Source of the DNA: Bizionia sp. M204
GTDB lineage: Bacteria > Bacteroidota > Bacteroidia > Flavobacteriales > Flavobacteriaceae
DNA: 64,000 nucleotides
Direction of reading: 5' to 3'
Assembly (NCBI RefSeq): GCF_023205095.1
Contig: NZ_CP046242.1
Location: 547,001 to 611,000 of the forward strand
A program made the position numbers and the translations under genes. The notes beneath the pieces were generated by a model. It was given only the letters and a program-made list of their open reading frames with translations. It was not told the DNA's origin and did not search any database. This document shows positions 8,855 to 18,189 of the stretch, in pieces. Positions within the stretch are counted from its first letter, which is position 1. Each line of letters opens with the position of its first letter.

Positions 8855-9484
8855 ATGAAAAAAATAATTTTTAGTACGTTATTAGTGTTTGCCTTTATAT
8901 TTAATGCGCAAGCGCAAGAGAATCAAACTTCCAATGATGATTACAGTAAGTGGCAAGCGCGTTTTAGGGTAATTGCTGTTATTCCTTCGCCAGGTGATGA
9001 CATCCCAGGTGCAGATGTGGATATTTCTACAACCTTTGTTCCAGAATTAGATTTTACATACTTCTTTACTAAAAATATAGCTGCTGAATTAATTTTAGCA
9101 ACTACCAAACACGATGTAGAAGTTGGTAATAATTTAGGAACAACGGATTTAGGTCATGCGTGGTTATTACCTCCAACATTAAATCTACAATACCACTTTT
9201 ATTTTGGAGATTTTAAACCATATTTAGGTGCTGGTATTAATTATACCATTTTTTACGGGATAGATGAAGGTGATGTAGTTGATATGGATTATGAAAACAC
9301 ATTTGGGTTTTCATTTCAAGTAGGTGTTGATTATAATTTAAATGACAAGTGGTTTTTAAACCTAGATGTGAAGCAATTATTAATCTCAACAGATGTTGAA
9401 GTGAACACAGGAGCAGGTATTTTACCTGTAGAAGTAGATATTAACCCACTAGTAGTTGGTTTGGGTATTGGTAGGAAATTCTAA
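8855..9484 (+). CDS. OmpW-like outer membrane beta-barrel protein
   Basis: A 209-residue precursor. I start at the ATG at 8855 because the protein then begins MKKIIFSTLLVFAFIFNAQA, a good signal peptide; the frame is open upstream to 8750 but that part would bury the signal. The mature part alternates hydrophobic and polar residues as in an eight-stranded barrel. It contains PELDFTYFFTKNIAAEL and the glycine-rich YLGAGINYT strand that are typical of OmpW. The C-terminus ends in F, as barrel proteins do. It probably forms a small channel in the outer membrane; the substrate is unknown. Confidence 0.85.
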   Translation: MKKIIFSTLLVFAFIFNAQAQENQTSNDDYSKWQARFRVIAVIPSPGDDIPGADVDISTTFVPELDFTYFFTKNIAAELILATTKHDVEVGNNLGTTDLGHAWLLPPTLNLQYHFYFGDFKPYLGAGINYTIFYGIDEGDVVDMDYENTFGFSFQVGVDYNLNDKWFLNLDVKQLLISTDVEVNTGAGILPVEVDINPLVVGLGIGRKF

Positions 9485-9509
9485 TTGAATTTTTAAACCA
9501 ATAGAATTG

Positions 9510-9538
9510 AAAAAAGCCGCATATAAGCGGCTTTTTTT
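9510..9538. terminator. Bidirectional intrinsic terminator
   Basis: AAAAAGCCGC, a short ATATAA loop and GCGGCTTTTT form a strong stem with T-runs on both strands. It lies between the OmpW-like gene and the convergent gene at 9541. Confidence 0.85.
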
Positions 9539-9540
9539 AT

Positions 9541-9927
9541 TTATGAATTTGTTTCTTCTCTAATGAGACAATGAATCCAATTAATGGCATCACCTAAACA
9601 GTTGAATATTTCATAAGGTTTATCATAAAAATTGCGTTCATATTCGGCATTCTTTCGCATAACTTCTGTTTCAGGAATTATAGCCATGGCTATTAGATTA
9701 GGGATTTTTTCGGTTTCAACATAGGTCAGCGGGTCCACGGAGTAGGAGTTAACACGATTGGATATGTAGCCAATATTTTTACCTAAAAAATGCTTTTCAA
9801 TCACTTCCTTCAAGTTTGTATTATGCTCTGGATGAATTTCCATACCTTCACCTATTTGACAAATTAGAAAATCGTCGAAAACAAAAATTTCTGCACCTGG
9901 TAAATCGTAATAATGAAACATGCCCAT
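9541..9927 (-). CDS. Conserved hypothetical protein (Bacteroidota type)
   Basis: About 128 residues, soluble, no signal peptide. The sequence has FHYYDLPGAEIFVFDDFL near the start and a C-terminal helix with GDAINWIHCLI. The alternation of short strands and helices would fit a STAS/SpoIIAA-like fold, but this is only an impression. The frame is open up to a TTG at 9951. That codon, however, forms the end of a TATCTTTG -7 box (9956-9949), so I use the ATG at 9927 (the ATG at 9921 is also possible). It stands alone between two terminators. Function unknown. Confidence 0.7.
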   Translation of the reverse strand: MGMFHYYDLPGAEIFVFDDFLICQIGEGMEIHPEHNTNLKEVIEKHFLGKNIGYISNRVNSYSVDPLTYVETEKIPNLIAMAIIPETEVMRKNAEYERNFYDKPYEIFNCLGDAINWIHCLIREETNS

Positions 9928-9948
9928 ATCGTTTGTTTTAATTTTTAT

Positions 9949-9956
9949 CAAAGATA
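9949..9956 (-). promoter_or_regulatory. Candidate -7 element of the gene at 9541-9927
   Basis: The minus strand reads TATCTTTG, matching TAnnTTTG, and is placed 22 bases before the chosen ATG. It overlaps the alternative TTG start, which argues against that start. The -33 element is not obvious. Confidence 0.45.
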
Positions 9957-10050
9957 AATTTACGCTAATTTATGTTTAAATCCGTAATTGTTTATACTAG
10001 TAAAATAAGCAAATATTATTGAAAGCCAAAATGTTATGTTCTTATACGAA

Positions 10051-10092
10051 AAAAAGCAACGTGCATCCTGTATGGGATTTACGTTGCTTTTT
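10051..10092 (-). terminator. Intrinsic terminator downstream of clpB
   Basis: AAAAAGCAACGT (10051-10062) pairs perfectly with ACGTTGCTTTTT (10081-10092) around an 18-base loop. On the minus strand it ends in a long T-run, 69 bases after the clpB stop codon. Confidence 0.82.
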
Positions 10093-10160
10093 AAAACTAA
10101 CTAACCAACTTATTACTGAAAACGTCCTTTGGAACTTTTTATTTTCGTTTTAAGGAAACT

Positions 10161-12770
10161 TTAATACTCTTCAGATACTAAATCACCTTGATTTCTAAAT
10201 ACTAATTTATCATCAAAAGCATCTAGTAGAATAATACTGTCTGTTGAAACCGATCCAGATAGAATTTCTTTACTTAATTCATTTAAAACTTCTTTCTGAA
10301 TGACACGTTTAACAGGTCGTGCACCATATTCTGGATTGTAGCCTTTTTTTGCTAAATAAGCAATGGCTTCTGGTGTGGCATCAAACGTAATGCCTTGTTT
10401 TCCTATCATTTTGGTGATTCCTTTTAATTGTAATCCTACAATTTCTGTAATGTTTTCCTCTGTTAAAGGCGTAAACATAATGGTATCATCAATACGGTTT
10501 AAAAATTCGGGTCTCACGCTTTGCTTTAACAATCCTAGCACTTCTATTTTAGCCAGTTCCATGGCTGCATCTACATCTTTTGTGGCTTCAAATTTCTCTT
10601 GAATTATCTGACTTCCCATATTAGAGGTCATAATGATAATCGTGTTTTTAAAATCTGCTAGACGTCCTTTGTTATCCGTTAAATGACCTTCATCTAATAC
10701 TTGCAATAAAATATTGAAAGTATCTGGATGCGCCTTTTCAATTTCATCTAATAAAACAACGGAATACGGCTTACGTCTTACAGCTTCTGTTAACTGACCA
10801 CCTTCATCATAACCAACATACCCTGGAGGTGCACCAACCAATCGGCTTACCGCATGACGTTCTTGGTATTCACTCATATCTATTCTAGTCATAGCAGCTT
10901 CATCATCAAATAAATATTCTGCCAAGGCTTTTGCTAATTCCGTTTTACCAACACCTGTTGTTCCTAAAAATAGGAAGGTGCCAATTGGTTTCTGTGGATT
11001 TTGTAAACCAGCTCTAGAGCGTCGTACAGCATCACTAACGGCAACAATAGCTTCTTCTTGACCAACCACACGTTTGTGCAATTCGTTTTCTAATTTTAAT
11101 AGCTTTTCACGCTCACTCTGTAACATTTTGGTTACTGGAATGCCCGTCCATTTAGCTACCACTTCTGCAATATCATCATAAGTGACTTCTTCTTTTATTA
11201 AAGAACTGTCACTTTGATTGGCTTGCAACTCCTTTTGAAGGGTTTCCAAACGTTCTTGTGCTTCTTTTATTTTTCCATAGCGAATTTCAGCTACTTTACC
11301 ATAGTCGCCATCACGCTCCGCACGTTCCGCTTCAAGTTTAAATTCTTCAATATCGGATTTTGCGGCTTGGATATTATCTACGACTTCTTTTTCGCTTTTC
11401 CATTTAGCATTTAGTTCGTTGCGTTCTTCTTTTAAATTTGCTAAATCAGCACGTAACGTTTTTAATTTCGTTTCATCTTTTTCACGCTTAATGGCTTCAA
11501 TTTCAATTTCCAACTGCATTACCTTTCTGTCCAAAACATCTAATTCTTCTGGTTTGGAATTGATTTCCATTCGTAATTTAGATGCAGCCTCATCCATTAA
11601 ATCAATTGCCTTATCTGGTAAAAAACGATTGGTAATGTATCGTTCAGATAATTCAACTGCACCAATGATAGCTTCGTCTTTTATACGCACTTTGTGGTGT
11701 GTTTCATACTTTTCTTTAATACCACGAAGGATAGAAATAGCACTTTCCGTATCGGGCTCATCCACCATTACCTTCTGGAATCGACGTTCCAATGCTTTAT
11801 CTTTTTCAAAATATTTTTGATACTCATCCAAAGTTGTGGCTCCAATAGCTCGCAGTTCGCCTCGCGCTAATGCTGGCTTTAAAATATTAGCAGCATCCAT
11901 AGCGCCTTGACCACCACCTGCACCAACAAGGGTGTGGATTTCATCAATAAAGAGAACAATATCGCCTTCACTCGTTGTTACTTCTTTGATAACGGCTTTT
12001 AAGCGTTCTTCAAATTCACCTTTATATTTAGCGCCTGCAATTAAGGCACCCATATCTAAAGCAAAAATTTGTTTGTCCACTAAATTTTCAGGAATATCAC
12101 CATCTACAATTCTATGTGCTAAACCTTCCGCGATTGCCGTTTTTCCAGTTCCTGGTTCTCCTACTAAAATCGGGTTGTTTTTGGTTCTTCGAGATAAAAT
12201 TTGAAGAATACGTCGTATTTCTTCATCACGACCAATAACGGGATCTAATTTGCCTTCTTTGGCTAATTGGTTCAAGTTTTTGGCGTATTTATTCAAAGAA
12301 TTATATGTGTCTTCTTGACTTTGCGATGTTACACGATCTCCTTGACGTAACTCTTCAATAGCCGCTTTTAAATGGTTTTCCGTAACGCCTTGATCTTTTA
12401 GCATTTGAGCAACTTTACTGGACGATTTGAAAATAGCCAAAATTAAATGCTCGATAGAAACATATTCATCGGTCATTTTTTTAGCAATCATTGACGCCTC
12501 ATTTAAGGTTTTTCCTGCTTCGCGTGAAAGCATAATCTCACCACCAGATACTTTAGCAAAGCTTTCTAATTGCTTATCTAAAGCCTGTTCTAAAATTGAA
12601 ATATTTACATTCAATTTTTTTAATAGAAACGGTAAAACATTTTCATCAATATTGAAAAGCGCTTTAAAAATATGTTCGTTTTCTATTTGTTGATGTCCAA
12701 AGCCCTGTGCAAGCTGTTGAGCTTGCTGTATAGCTTCCTGTGATTTTATGGTATAATTATTTAAATTCAT
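10161..12770 (-). CDS. clpB: ATP-dependent disaggregase ClpB
   Basis: An 869-residue Hsp100 chaperone of normal length that, with DnaK, pulls proteins out of aggregates. Order of parts: an N-terminal Clp repeat domain (residues 1-150), a first AAA+ domain with Walker A GEPGTGKTA near residue 205, the long coiled-coil middle domain (about 405-525, rich in E, K and R) that marks ClpB rather than ClpA or ClpC, and a second AAA+ domain with GTTGVGKTELAKA near residue 605 and GAPPGYVGYDEGG. It is transcribed divergently from ytxJ, and the shared 212 bp intergenic region contains short palindromes that may control the heat response. Confidence 0.97.
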   Translation of the reverse strand: MNLNNYTIKSQEAIQQAQQLAQGFGHQQIENEHIFKALFNIDENVLPFLLKKLNVNISILEQALDKQLESFAKVSGGEIMLSREAGKTLNEASMIAKKMTDEYVSIEHLILAIFKSSSKVAQMLKDQGVTENHLKAAIEELRQGDRVTSQSQEDTYNSLNKYAKNLNQLAKEGKLDPVIGRDEEIRRILQILSRRTKNNPILVGEPGTGKTAIAEGLAHRIVDGDIPENLVDKQIFALDMGALIAGAKYKGEFEERLKAVIKEVTTSEGDIVLFIDEIHTLVGAGGGQGAMDAANILKPALARGELRAIGATTLDEYQKYFEKDKALERRFQKVMVDEPDTESAISILRGIKEKYETHHKVRIKDEAIIGAVELSERYITNRFLPDKAIDLMDEAASKLRMEINSKPEELDVLDRKVMQLEIEIEAIKREKDETKLKTLRADLANLKEERNELNAKWKSEKEVVDNIQAAKSDIEEFKLEAERAERDGDYGKVAEIRYGKIKEAQERLETLQKELQANQSDSSLIKEEVTYDDIAEVVAKWTGIPVTKMLQSEREKLLKLENELHKRVVGQEEAIVAVSDAVRRSRAGLQNPQKPIGTFLFLGTTGVGKTELAKALAEYLFDDEAAMTRIDMSEYQERHAVSRLVGAPPGYVGYDEGGQLTEAVRRKPYSVVLLDEIEKAHPDTFNILLQVLDEGHLTDNKGRLADFKNTIIIMTSNMGSQIIQEKFEATKDVDAAMELAKIEVLGLLKQSVRPEFLNRIDDTIMFTPLTEENITEIVGLQLKGITKMIGKQGITFDATPEAIAYLAKKGYNPEYGARPVKRVIQKEVLNELSKEILSGSVSTDSIILLDAFDDKLVFRNQGDLVSEEY

Positions 12771-12872
12771 AATAGTATATAATCCGTGTTAAAGGATGTG
12801 TTTTTTATGTTTTGTTATTACTAATTGTTGTGCTTGATACCTATAAGTCAATAATCTTACCACTCTATTTTT

Positions 12873-12919
12873 AGCGACAAAATGTCGCTTAAAGCTCGTG
12901 ACGGCGTGACTTTTAGTCA
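12873..12919. promoter_or_regulatory. Clustered palindromes between clpB and ytxJ
   Basis: Three elements lie close together: AGCGACA-aaa-TGTCGCT (12873-12889), a direct repeat of CGTGAC 8 bases apart (12897 and 12905), and TGACT-ttt-AGTCA (12907-12919). They do not match the HrcA CIRCE element. The position between a heat-shock gene and a thiol-redox gene fits an operator region, but none of these is a known site. Confidence 0.4.
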
Positions 12920-12982
12920 GTTTGTAAGATTTGTATAGTTGTTTCGACTTACCTTTAAGAAACAAATTTTAGAAATAAAAAT

Positions 12983-13369
12983 ATGGGTTTTATAAATAAA
13001 TTATTTGGCGGTTCTGGTGAGCCCAAGGAGGAAAAATTGTTGCCGTGGAAGGCTTTAAATGCAGTTGACCAATTAGATGAAATTGCTAAAAAATCGAACA
13101 CCAAAACGCAAATGATATTTAAACATTCTACACGTTGTGGTATTAGTAAAATGGTGATGAATCAGTTTGTTGATGCCTTCGATGTGGATTTAAATGCGGA
13201 TTTATATTATTTAGATTTATTGAATTATCGTGATGTTAGTCATGAAACAGGATATAAGTTTCAAGTGCTTCATGAGTCACCACAATTGTTAATTATTAGA
13301 AATGGAGTTGCTGTTGCTCATGCCAGTCATGGTGGAATTAATACATTGGAATTAAATAGATATGTTTAA
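12983..13369 (+). CDS. ytxJ: Bacilliredoxin-like protein YtxJ (BrxC)
   Basis: 128 residues with a thioredoxin-like fold of the YtxJ/DUF2847 family. The redox motif is HSTRCGISKM near residue 48, with a single reactive cysteine. The cis-proline segment is ESPQLLIIRNG near residue 98. In bacillithiol-producing bacteria, including Flavobacteriaceae, such proteins are thought to remove bacillithiol from mixed disulfides. The N-terminus MGFINKLFGG is a short amphipathic stretch, not a signal peptide. It is divergent from clpB, which fits a stress-related pair. Confidence 0.88.
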   Translation: MGFINKLFGGSGEPKEEKLLPWKALNAVDQLDEIAKKSNTKTQMIFKHSTRCGISKMVMNQFVDAFDVDLNADLYYLDLLNYRDVSHETGYKFQVLHESPQLLIIRNGVAVAHASHGGINTLELNRYV

Positions 13370-13414
13370 TGTAATTCGTTAGTTTAGTAGGGATTTCAGA
13401 ATATTTTTTTTGGC

Positions 13415-13422
13415 TATATTTG
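13415..13422 (+). promoter_or_regulatory. Candidate -7 element of the amidohydrolase gene
   Basis: TATATTTG matches TAnnTTTG. A TTTC, one mismatch from the -33 TTTG, begins 21 bases upstream at 13394. The first ATG downstream with a signal peptide is at 13458. Confidence 0.5.
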
Positions 13423-13457
13423 TTAGCATATTATATCTAACATTAACCCAAATTTCA

Positions 13458-15185
13458 ATGAAAAAACTACTCTCTATCGTTTTTATTACATTTCTAGTTT
13501 TTGCTTGCAAAGATTCAGAATCTTCAAAAGCTGTTACTGAAAACAATTCTAAATCGGTTTCTACGGTCTATTACAATGGTGATATTATTACCATGTCTGG
13601 CGAAACGGCTGAATATGTCCAAGCTCTAGTTGTAACGGACGGAAAAATTAGTTTCGTCGGTAATTCAGATGAAGCTATGAAAATTGCTGGTTCCGGTCAC
13701 ATTATGATAGATCTAGAAGGTAAAACCTTATTGCCAGGATTTATAGACCCACACAGTCATTTTATTAACGCCTTATCCATGAGTAACCAAGCTAATTGCT
13801 CACCATCTCCTGTTGGAAATGCCAATGATGTTGCTGGTATTGTTGAGGCTTTAAAAAATATTCAAACAGAAAAAAGTATTCCTGAAGGCGAACTTATTAT
13901 GGGGTATGGCTATGATGATACGGTTATGCCTGAAGGTAAATTACTAAACCGAGACGATTTAGATGCGGCTTTTCCAAATAATCCAGTTTTGGTTATGCAT
14001 GTCTCTTTACATGGCGCCGTAATTAATTCCAAAGCTATGGAGAAATTTGGTGTTTCTGATAAAACGGAAACACCTCCAGGAGGAATTATTGTTAGAAAAC
14101 CAGGAACAAATGAACCATACGGACTAATTATGGAAACGGCATTTCTTCCTATTTTTGAAAGGTTACCACAACCGTCAGAAGCCGAATTAGCCCAACAAAT
14201 AAAGGATGGACAAATGATTTATGCTGAAGCTGGCGTAACAACGGCTCAAGAAGGTTTGTCTCACGTATCTGATGTGATTATTCTGAAAAAAGCTGCTGAA
14301 AATAACGCTTTGTTTATTGACGTTGTTTCATATCCGTTTATAACAGAATTAGATAGTGTTATAAGTACATATGGCGTTGAAGCTTTTGGAAATTACAACA
14401 ATAAATTTAAATTGGGTGGTATTAAAATCACCATTGATGGATCTCCTCAAGGACGTACCGCTTTATTTACAACACCTTATTTAACAGGTGGCCCTAGTGG
14501 TGAAACGGATTGGTTGGGTGAGTCTACTTTTTCCCAAGATGAGGTGAATATTATGTTGAAAAAGGTATATGATAATGGCTTGCAATCTACTTTTCATGCA
14601 AATGGAGATGGTGCCATTGATATGTGTATCAAAGCACACGAATTTGCCAGTAACGGAAATCCTACTAAAGAAAGACGAACTACTATTATTCATTCACAAT
14701 TTGTTAGGGCAGATCAACTTGATAAATATGTTGAATATAAAATGATACCATCTTTATATACTGAACACACTTTCTTTTTTGCCGATGCACATATTAAAAA
14801 TCGTGGTTTGGAACAAGCTTCCTTTATCAGCCCAATGAAAACAGCTATTTCTAAAGGTTTGAAACCAACAAATCATACCGATTTTAATGTCGTTCCAATT
14901 AATCAGTTGTTTGTTATTTGGTCTGCGGTAAATCGTGTATCCAGAAATGGCGAAGTCATTGGAGCTGATGAACGTGTTTCACCATTTCAAGCTTTACAAG
15001 CCATAACAAGTAATGCAGCTTATCAGTATTTTGAGGAAGATAGAAAAGGTATGCTTAAAACAGGTTTGTTAGCCGATTTAGTAATTCTAGATAAAAACCC
15101 GCTTAAAATATCTCCAATGGAAATTAAAGATATTTTAGTTTTGGAAACCATTAAAGAAGGGACAACTATTTACAAAAAGGACTAG
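13458..15185 (+). CDS. Lipoprotein amidohydrolase (YtcJ-like, Amidohydro_3)
   Basis: A 575-residue precursor. The ATG at 13458 gives MKKLLSIVFITFLVFACKDS, a lipoprotein signal peptide; the frame is open 16 codons further upstream, but that would run into the -7 box. The body is a metal-dependent amidohydrolase with the HxH metal motif in LPGFIDPHSHF, a further metal-site histidine in FHANGDGAID, IHSQFV, and the closing NHTDFNVVP. The C-terminal LADLVILDKNPL is typical of the YtcJ branch. Substrates of this branch are mostly unknown (N-substituted formamides or aryl amides in studied cases). The lipid anchor implies an envelope location. Confidence 0.88.
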   Translation: MKKLLSIVFITFLVFACKDSESSKAVTENNSKSVSTVYYNGDIITMSGETAEYVQALVVTDGKISFVGNSDEAMKIAGSGHIMIDLEGKTLLPGFIDPHSHFINALSMSNQANCSPSPVGNANDVAGIVEALKNIQTEKSIPEGELIMGYGYDDTVMPEGKLLNRDDLDAAFPNNPVLVMHVSLHGAVINSKAMEKFGVSDKTETPPGGIIVRKPGTNEPYGLIMETAFLPIFERLPQPSEAELAQQIKDGQMIYAEAGVTTAQEGLSHVSDVIILKKAAENNALFIDVVSYPFITELDSVISTYGVEAFGNYNNKFKLGGIKITIDGSPQGRTALFTTPYLTGGPSGETDWLGESTFSQDEVNIMLKKVYDNGLQSTFHANGDGAIDMCIKAHEFASNGNPTKERRTTIIHSQFVRADQLDKYVEYKMIPSLYTEHTFFFADAHIKNRGLEQASFISPMKTAISKGLKPTNHTDFNVVPINQLFVIWSAVNRVSRNGEVIGADERVSPFQALQAITSNAAYQYFEEDRKGMLKTGLLADLVILDKNPLKISPMEIKDILVLETIKEGTTIYKKD

Positions 15186-15208
15186 CTTTAATCTGTTATA
15201 ACTTATTA

Positions 15209-15247
15209 AAAAAAACTCTCCATGTAAATATTGAGAGTTTTTTTTTG
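15209..15247 (+). terminator. Intrinsic terminator after the amidohydrolase gene
   Basis: AAAAACTCTC (15211-15220) pairs with GAGAGTTTTT (15233-15242) around a 12-base loop and is followed by more T residues. Confidence 0.8.
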
Positions 15248-15344
15248 AACTATAATTAGGCAGATTTACAAAACGTTTTCATCTTACTAATTATATGAAT
15301 TTTGAATTGTCCACATCATTTCATTTATATCACTAAAAAACCCG

Positions 15345-15352
15345 TATTTTTG
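15345..15352 (+). promoter_or_regulatory. Candidate -7 element before the secreted-protein pair
   Basis: TATTTTTG matches TAnnTTTG, 23 bases before the ATG at 15376. TTTA at 15324 is a weak candidate for -33. It lies just after a terminator, so it probably drives the two-gene unit 15376-18016. Confidence 0.5.
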
Positions 15353-15375
15353 CACACTATTTAAAAAGAAAAAGA

Positions 15376-16569
15376 ATGAAAAAGTATTATTTAATAGCAT
15401 GTCTATTTTTTGTAGGTGTTCAATTGGTTTTGGCTCAAGGAATTACAGGTGAAAAAGTGGAGTTTAATGTATCACAATTACCGGAAGTTTCCATTCCAGC
15501 CGATCAGCAATTTTATGCTGTAACCTTTAATTCACCATATAATGTTACAACGGAAGACGTTATTGCACAATCTAAAACTGATTTTCAAAATGAATTAGAA
15601 GCTTATGATCAAAAAGTAATTGATAGTGAAGCAGAATACAAAACAAAATTAGAACAGCACGAAACGGATATTACCCTGGCAAAAGAAAAATTCGAATTAG
15701 AATCGAAAGAATTTAGCGAGTTAACACTATTAGAAAGATTGGCTTTAACGGATCAAGGAAAAAAACCGACATTAGTTTTACCTAATAGACCAACCTATTA
15801 TAAGCCAGCAGAACCTATTTATAGAGATCCAGATTTAAATGATTACGTTATTGTTGATAATACCATTTTGGCTAGTAAAATTGTAATTAATGGTTTGGAA
15901 CGTGGTCAGAATATTCTAAATGTTCAAGTAGAAATTGATAAAGTGAATTTTCAAGACAATGCCGGACAATCTTTTGCTAATCAACCAACAAAAATTGTGG
16001 TAACATTAAATGGCGAAGAAAATTTCAGAACAGATTTATTTACGGAATTCGAAATGATTTCTAATTACCCAACAAATAATATTAATAAGAATAGGGAAGA
16101 GAAGAAGTATTTGGAAAAGGTTATGCGAAAAATTAACCAACTTTTGAATGAGCGTTATGGCTATATCAATCAAAGAAAATCAATGTATTTGGAAGTTGTT
16201 AAAAATCGTAAAAATACCTATGACGAATTGGAGAAGGCACACATTTATGTTTTAACGAATTTGAAGAAAATCCAAGAAGATCCAAATTCAAGAATGACTA
16301 TTTCAGCTATGGAAAACATGCAGAAAGGCATTGATATTTGGAATAATGTATTGACGCTAGTGGATTACAAAGACTCCAAAGCGGATTACAATGCTAAAAT
16401 AGCACAATACGTTTATTTCAACCTGATAAAACTACATGTTGCCTTAAACAGAAAGGAAGAGGCAGAGCGGTACTTAAACGATTTACAAGAAAATTTAGTG
16501 AACATTAAACTATCCTATGATGATGAAAAAACATTGGAACGATTAGAACAAGAAATCTATAATAATTAA
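15376..16569 (+). CDS. Secreted protein of unknown function, coiled-coil rich
   Basis: 397 residues. MKKYYLIACLFFVGVQLVLAQ is a signal peptide cut after LAQ. Residues 65-115 are strongly charged and repeat E, K and Q in a coiled-coil-like pattern. The middle (about 150-230) looks beta-rich (KIVINGLERGQNILNVQVEI). The C-terminal third (240-397) is again helical and TPR-like, with LHVALNRKEEAERYLNDL. I do not recognise the family. It is 4 bp upstream of a second secreted protein, so the two are likely to act together in the periplasm or outer membrane. Confidence 0.72.
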   Translation: MKKYYLIACLFFVGVQLVLAQGITGEKVEFNVSQLPEVSIPADQQFYAVTFNSPYNVTTEDVIAQSKTDFQNELEAYDQKVIDSEAEYKTKLEQHETDITLAKEKFELESKEFSELTLLERLALTDQGKKPTLVLPNRPTYYKPAEPIYRDPDLNDYVIVDNTILASKIVINGLERGQNILNVQVEIDKVNFQDNAGQSFANQPTKIVVTLNGEENFRTDLFTEFEMISNYPTNNINKNREEKKYLEKVMRKINQLLNERYGYINQRKSMYLEVVKNRKNTYDELEKAHIYVLTNLKKIQEDPNSRMTISAMENMQKGIDIWNNVLTLVDYKDSKADYNAKIAQYVYFNLIKLHVALNRKEEAERYLNDLQENLVNIKLSYDDEKTLERLEQEIYNN

Positions 16570-16573
16570 ACTT

Positions 16574-18016
16574 ATGAAACATACATTAGTAATTTTACTT
16601 TTTGCTGTTATTAGTGGATTACAAGCGCAAAACTTTAGTTATGGCGATAAATTTCCGTTTAATCCAGAATCTGAAAAAGAGGCTCAATTTGTTTTAGCTG
16701 ATAATTATAACACCTATTTATTCAGCCAGATAAATGAACATGGCATGCAAAGTCAGCATGATATTATTTTACGCAAATTCGATCAGAAAAATGCTTTGGT
16801 GGATACGTTCAGTTTTGAATTTCCAGGCATGGGAGCAAGCACCTTATATAACTTTTTAGGTATGTATGAACGTAACGAAAATCAAGTAGTTGCGTATACA
16901 CATGGTTATACTGGTAAGACCGACAAAATGGAAGTTCATGAAATTATTTTCGATAAAACAACGGATGCCTTTACCTCACGTTTAGTTTTTACACATGCTA
17001 TTGAGTCTAATTCAAAATCTGGCGATTTGTCATTTCGTATTTCCGAAAACGGTCATTTTGCAGCCTTAGTTTACACGCCTTATGCCAAACGTAAAGAGCC
17101 GAAAAATACAATCGTCCATGTTTATAATACAACAAACGGTGATGAAGTTTGGAGCAACGAAGTGGTTTTTGATGATACAACTGAAAAGCATGTAGCCGTT
17201 ACCAATTCGGGTAACGTTCTTTTAGTGCGCATTGAAAAAGGTTTTAAAGCGGAAACGAATCAAGTTATTGAAGTGACTTCTGCAGGCATGAAACAATTAG
17301 CATTTCCTGAAAAGACGGCTTTATTTGAACCTAAAGTATTTTCAATAGGCAGTCAGGATTATTTTATAGCTTTTTATGAAGATAAATCTTTTGGTGTTAG
17401 TGCAGGAAAATTCAATCGCCTTTTAATGTATAGCATTACAGATCAGAAAGTGTTGAATGATAATAAGGTAGAAGCCTTAACCCAATATAAAAGTTTAACG
17501 GGTTTTTCACCAGCAGAAATTACAGATGTCAAAATATCGGAACTCATTTTTAAGGACGAGAGCATATATTTAGTTTTAGAATCTATGTATAAAGCCGGTA
17601 CTGTTGAAAAACCTATGTACGCTGGAAGTTCAGCCACCATAGAGCAAGATTTAATTAAATATGGCGTTGGTTACGTATTACAAATGGATATGGCCGGAAA
17701 AGTTATGAATGCTACCACACTTAAAACAAGTGTTGGTATGTTACCCGAAATATCTAATTCATTAGGAATTATTAATGTTCAAGGCGATTTTTATATTAAT
17801 ACCGGTTGGTATTATGGATTGTATAAACCAAGTCAGTTGAATGATTTAGATGATGAATATGGGCGGAAGCTTTTTGGATATTCAACGCTCAGTGATTATG
17901 GTGTTTTTGTAAATCAATTAATGCATTATTCACCAGATAGTAGAATTTTAAAATTAGCACGTTATCATCGTGATAATACTATGTCATTAATGGATTTGAG
18001 CAATTTCCCCAATTAA
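16574..18016 (+). CDS. Secreted protein of unknown function, probable beta-propeller
   Basis: 480 residues with the signal peptide MKHTLVILLFAVISGLQAQ. The mature chain alternates short strands about every 40-50 residues (for example LSFRISENGHFAALVY, TIVHVYNTTNGDEVWSNEV, HVAVTNSGNVLLVRI). That pattern fits a beta-propeller, though this is a reading of the pattern, not a family match. There is no T9SS sorting domain at the C-terminus. It follows the previous secreted gene by 4 bp and ends before a strong hairpin terminator. Confidence 0.72.
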   Translation: MKHTLVILLFAVISGLQAQNFSYGDKFPFNPESEKEAQFVLADNYNTYLFSQINEHGMQSQHDIILRKFDQKNALVDTFSFEFPGMGASTLYNFLGMYERNENQVVAYTHGYTGKTDKMEVHEIIFDKTTDAFTSRLVFTHAIESNSKSGDLSFRISENGHFAALVYTPYAKRKEPKNTIVHVYNTTNGDEVWSNEVVFDDTTEKHVAVTNSGNVLLVRIEKGFKAETNQVIEVTSAGMKQLAFPEKTALFEPKVFSIGSQDYFIAFYEDKSFGVSAGKFNRLLMYSITDQKVLNDNKVEALTQYKSLTGFSPAEITDVKISELIFKDESIYLVLESMYKAGTVEKPMYAGSSATIEQDLIKYGVGYVLQMDMAGKVMNATTLKTSVGMLPEISNSLGIINVQGDFYINTGWYYGLYKPSQLNDLDDEYGRKLFGYSTLSDYGVFVNQLMHYSPDSRILKLARYHRDNTMSLMDLSNFPN

Positions 18017-18040
18017 TGTAATTTGAGAATACCTTATAAG

Positions 18041-18076
18041 AAACACGGTTTATGACAATAAAATAAGCCGTGTTTT
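18041..18076 (+). terminator. Intrinsic terminator after the secreted-protein pair
   Basis: A 13-bp stem, AAACACGGTTTAT with ATAAGCCGTGTTT (one T-G pair), encloses a 9-base loop and is followed by T residues, 24 bases after the stop codon. Confidence 0.8.
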
Positions 18077-18189
18077 TTCGTTTAATATTCGAGGTATAAA
18101 TAGTAGAATTTAAATGAGCTGTTAAGACGGTACGAGACTTTGTTTTAAAGGAAATATTTAATTTAGCATTTAGAAGTAACGGAACAACC

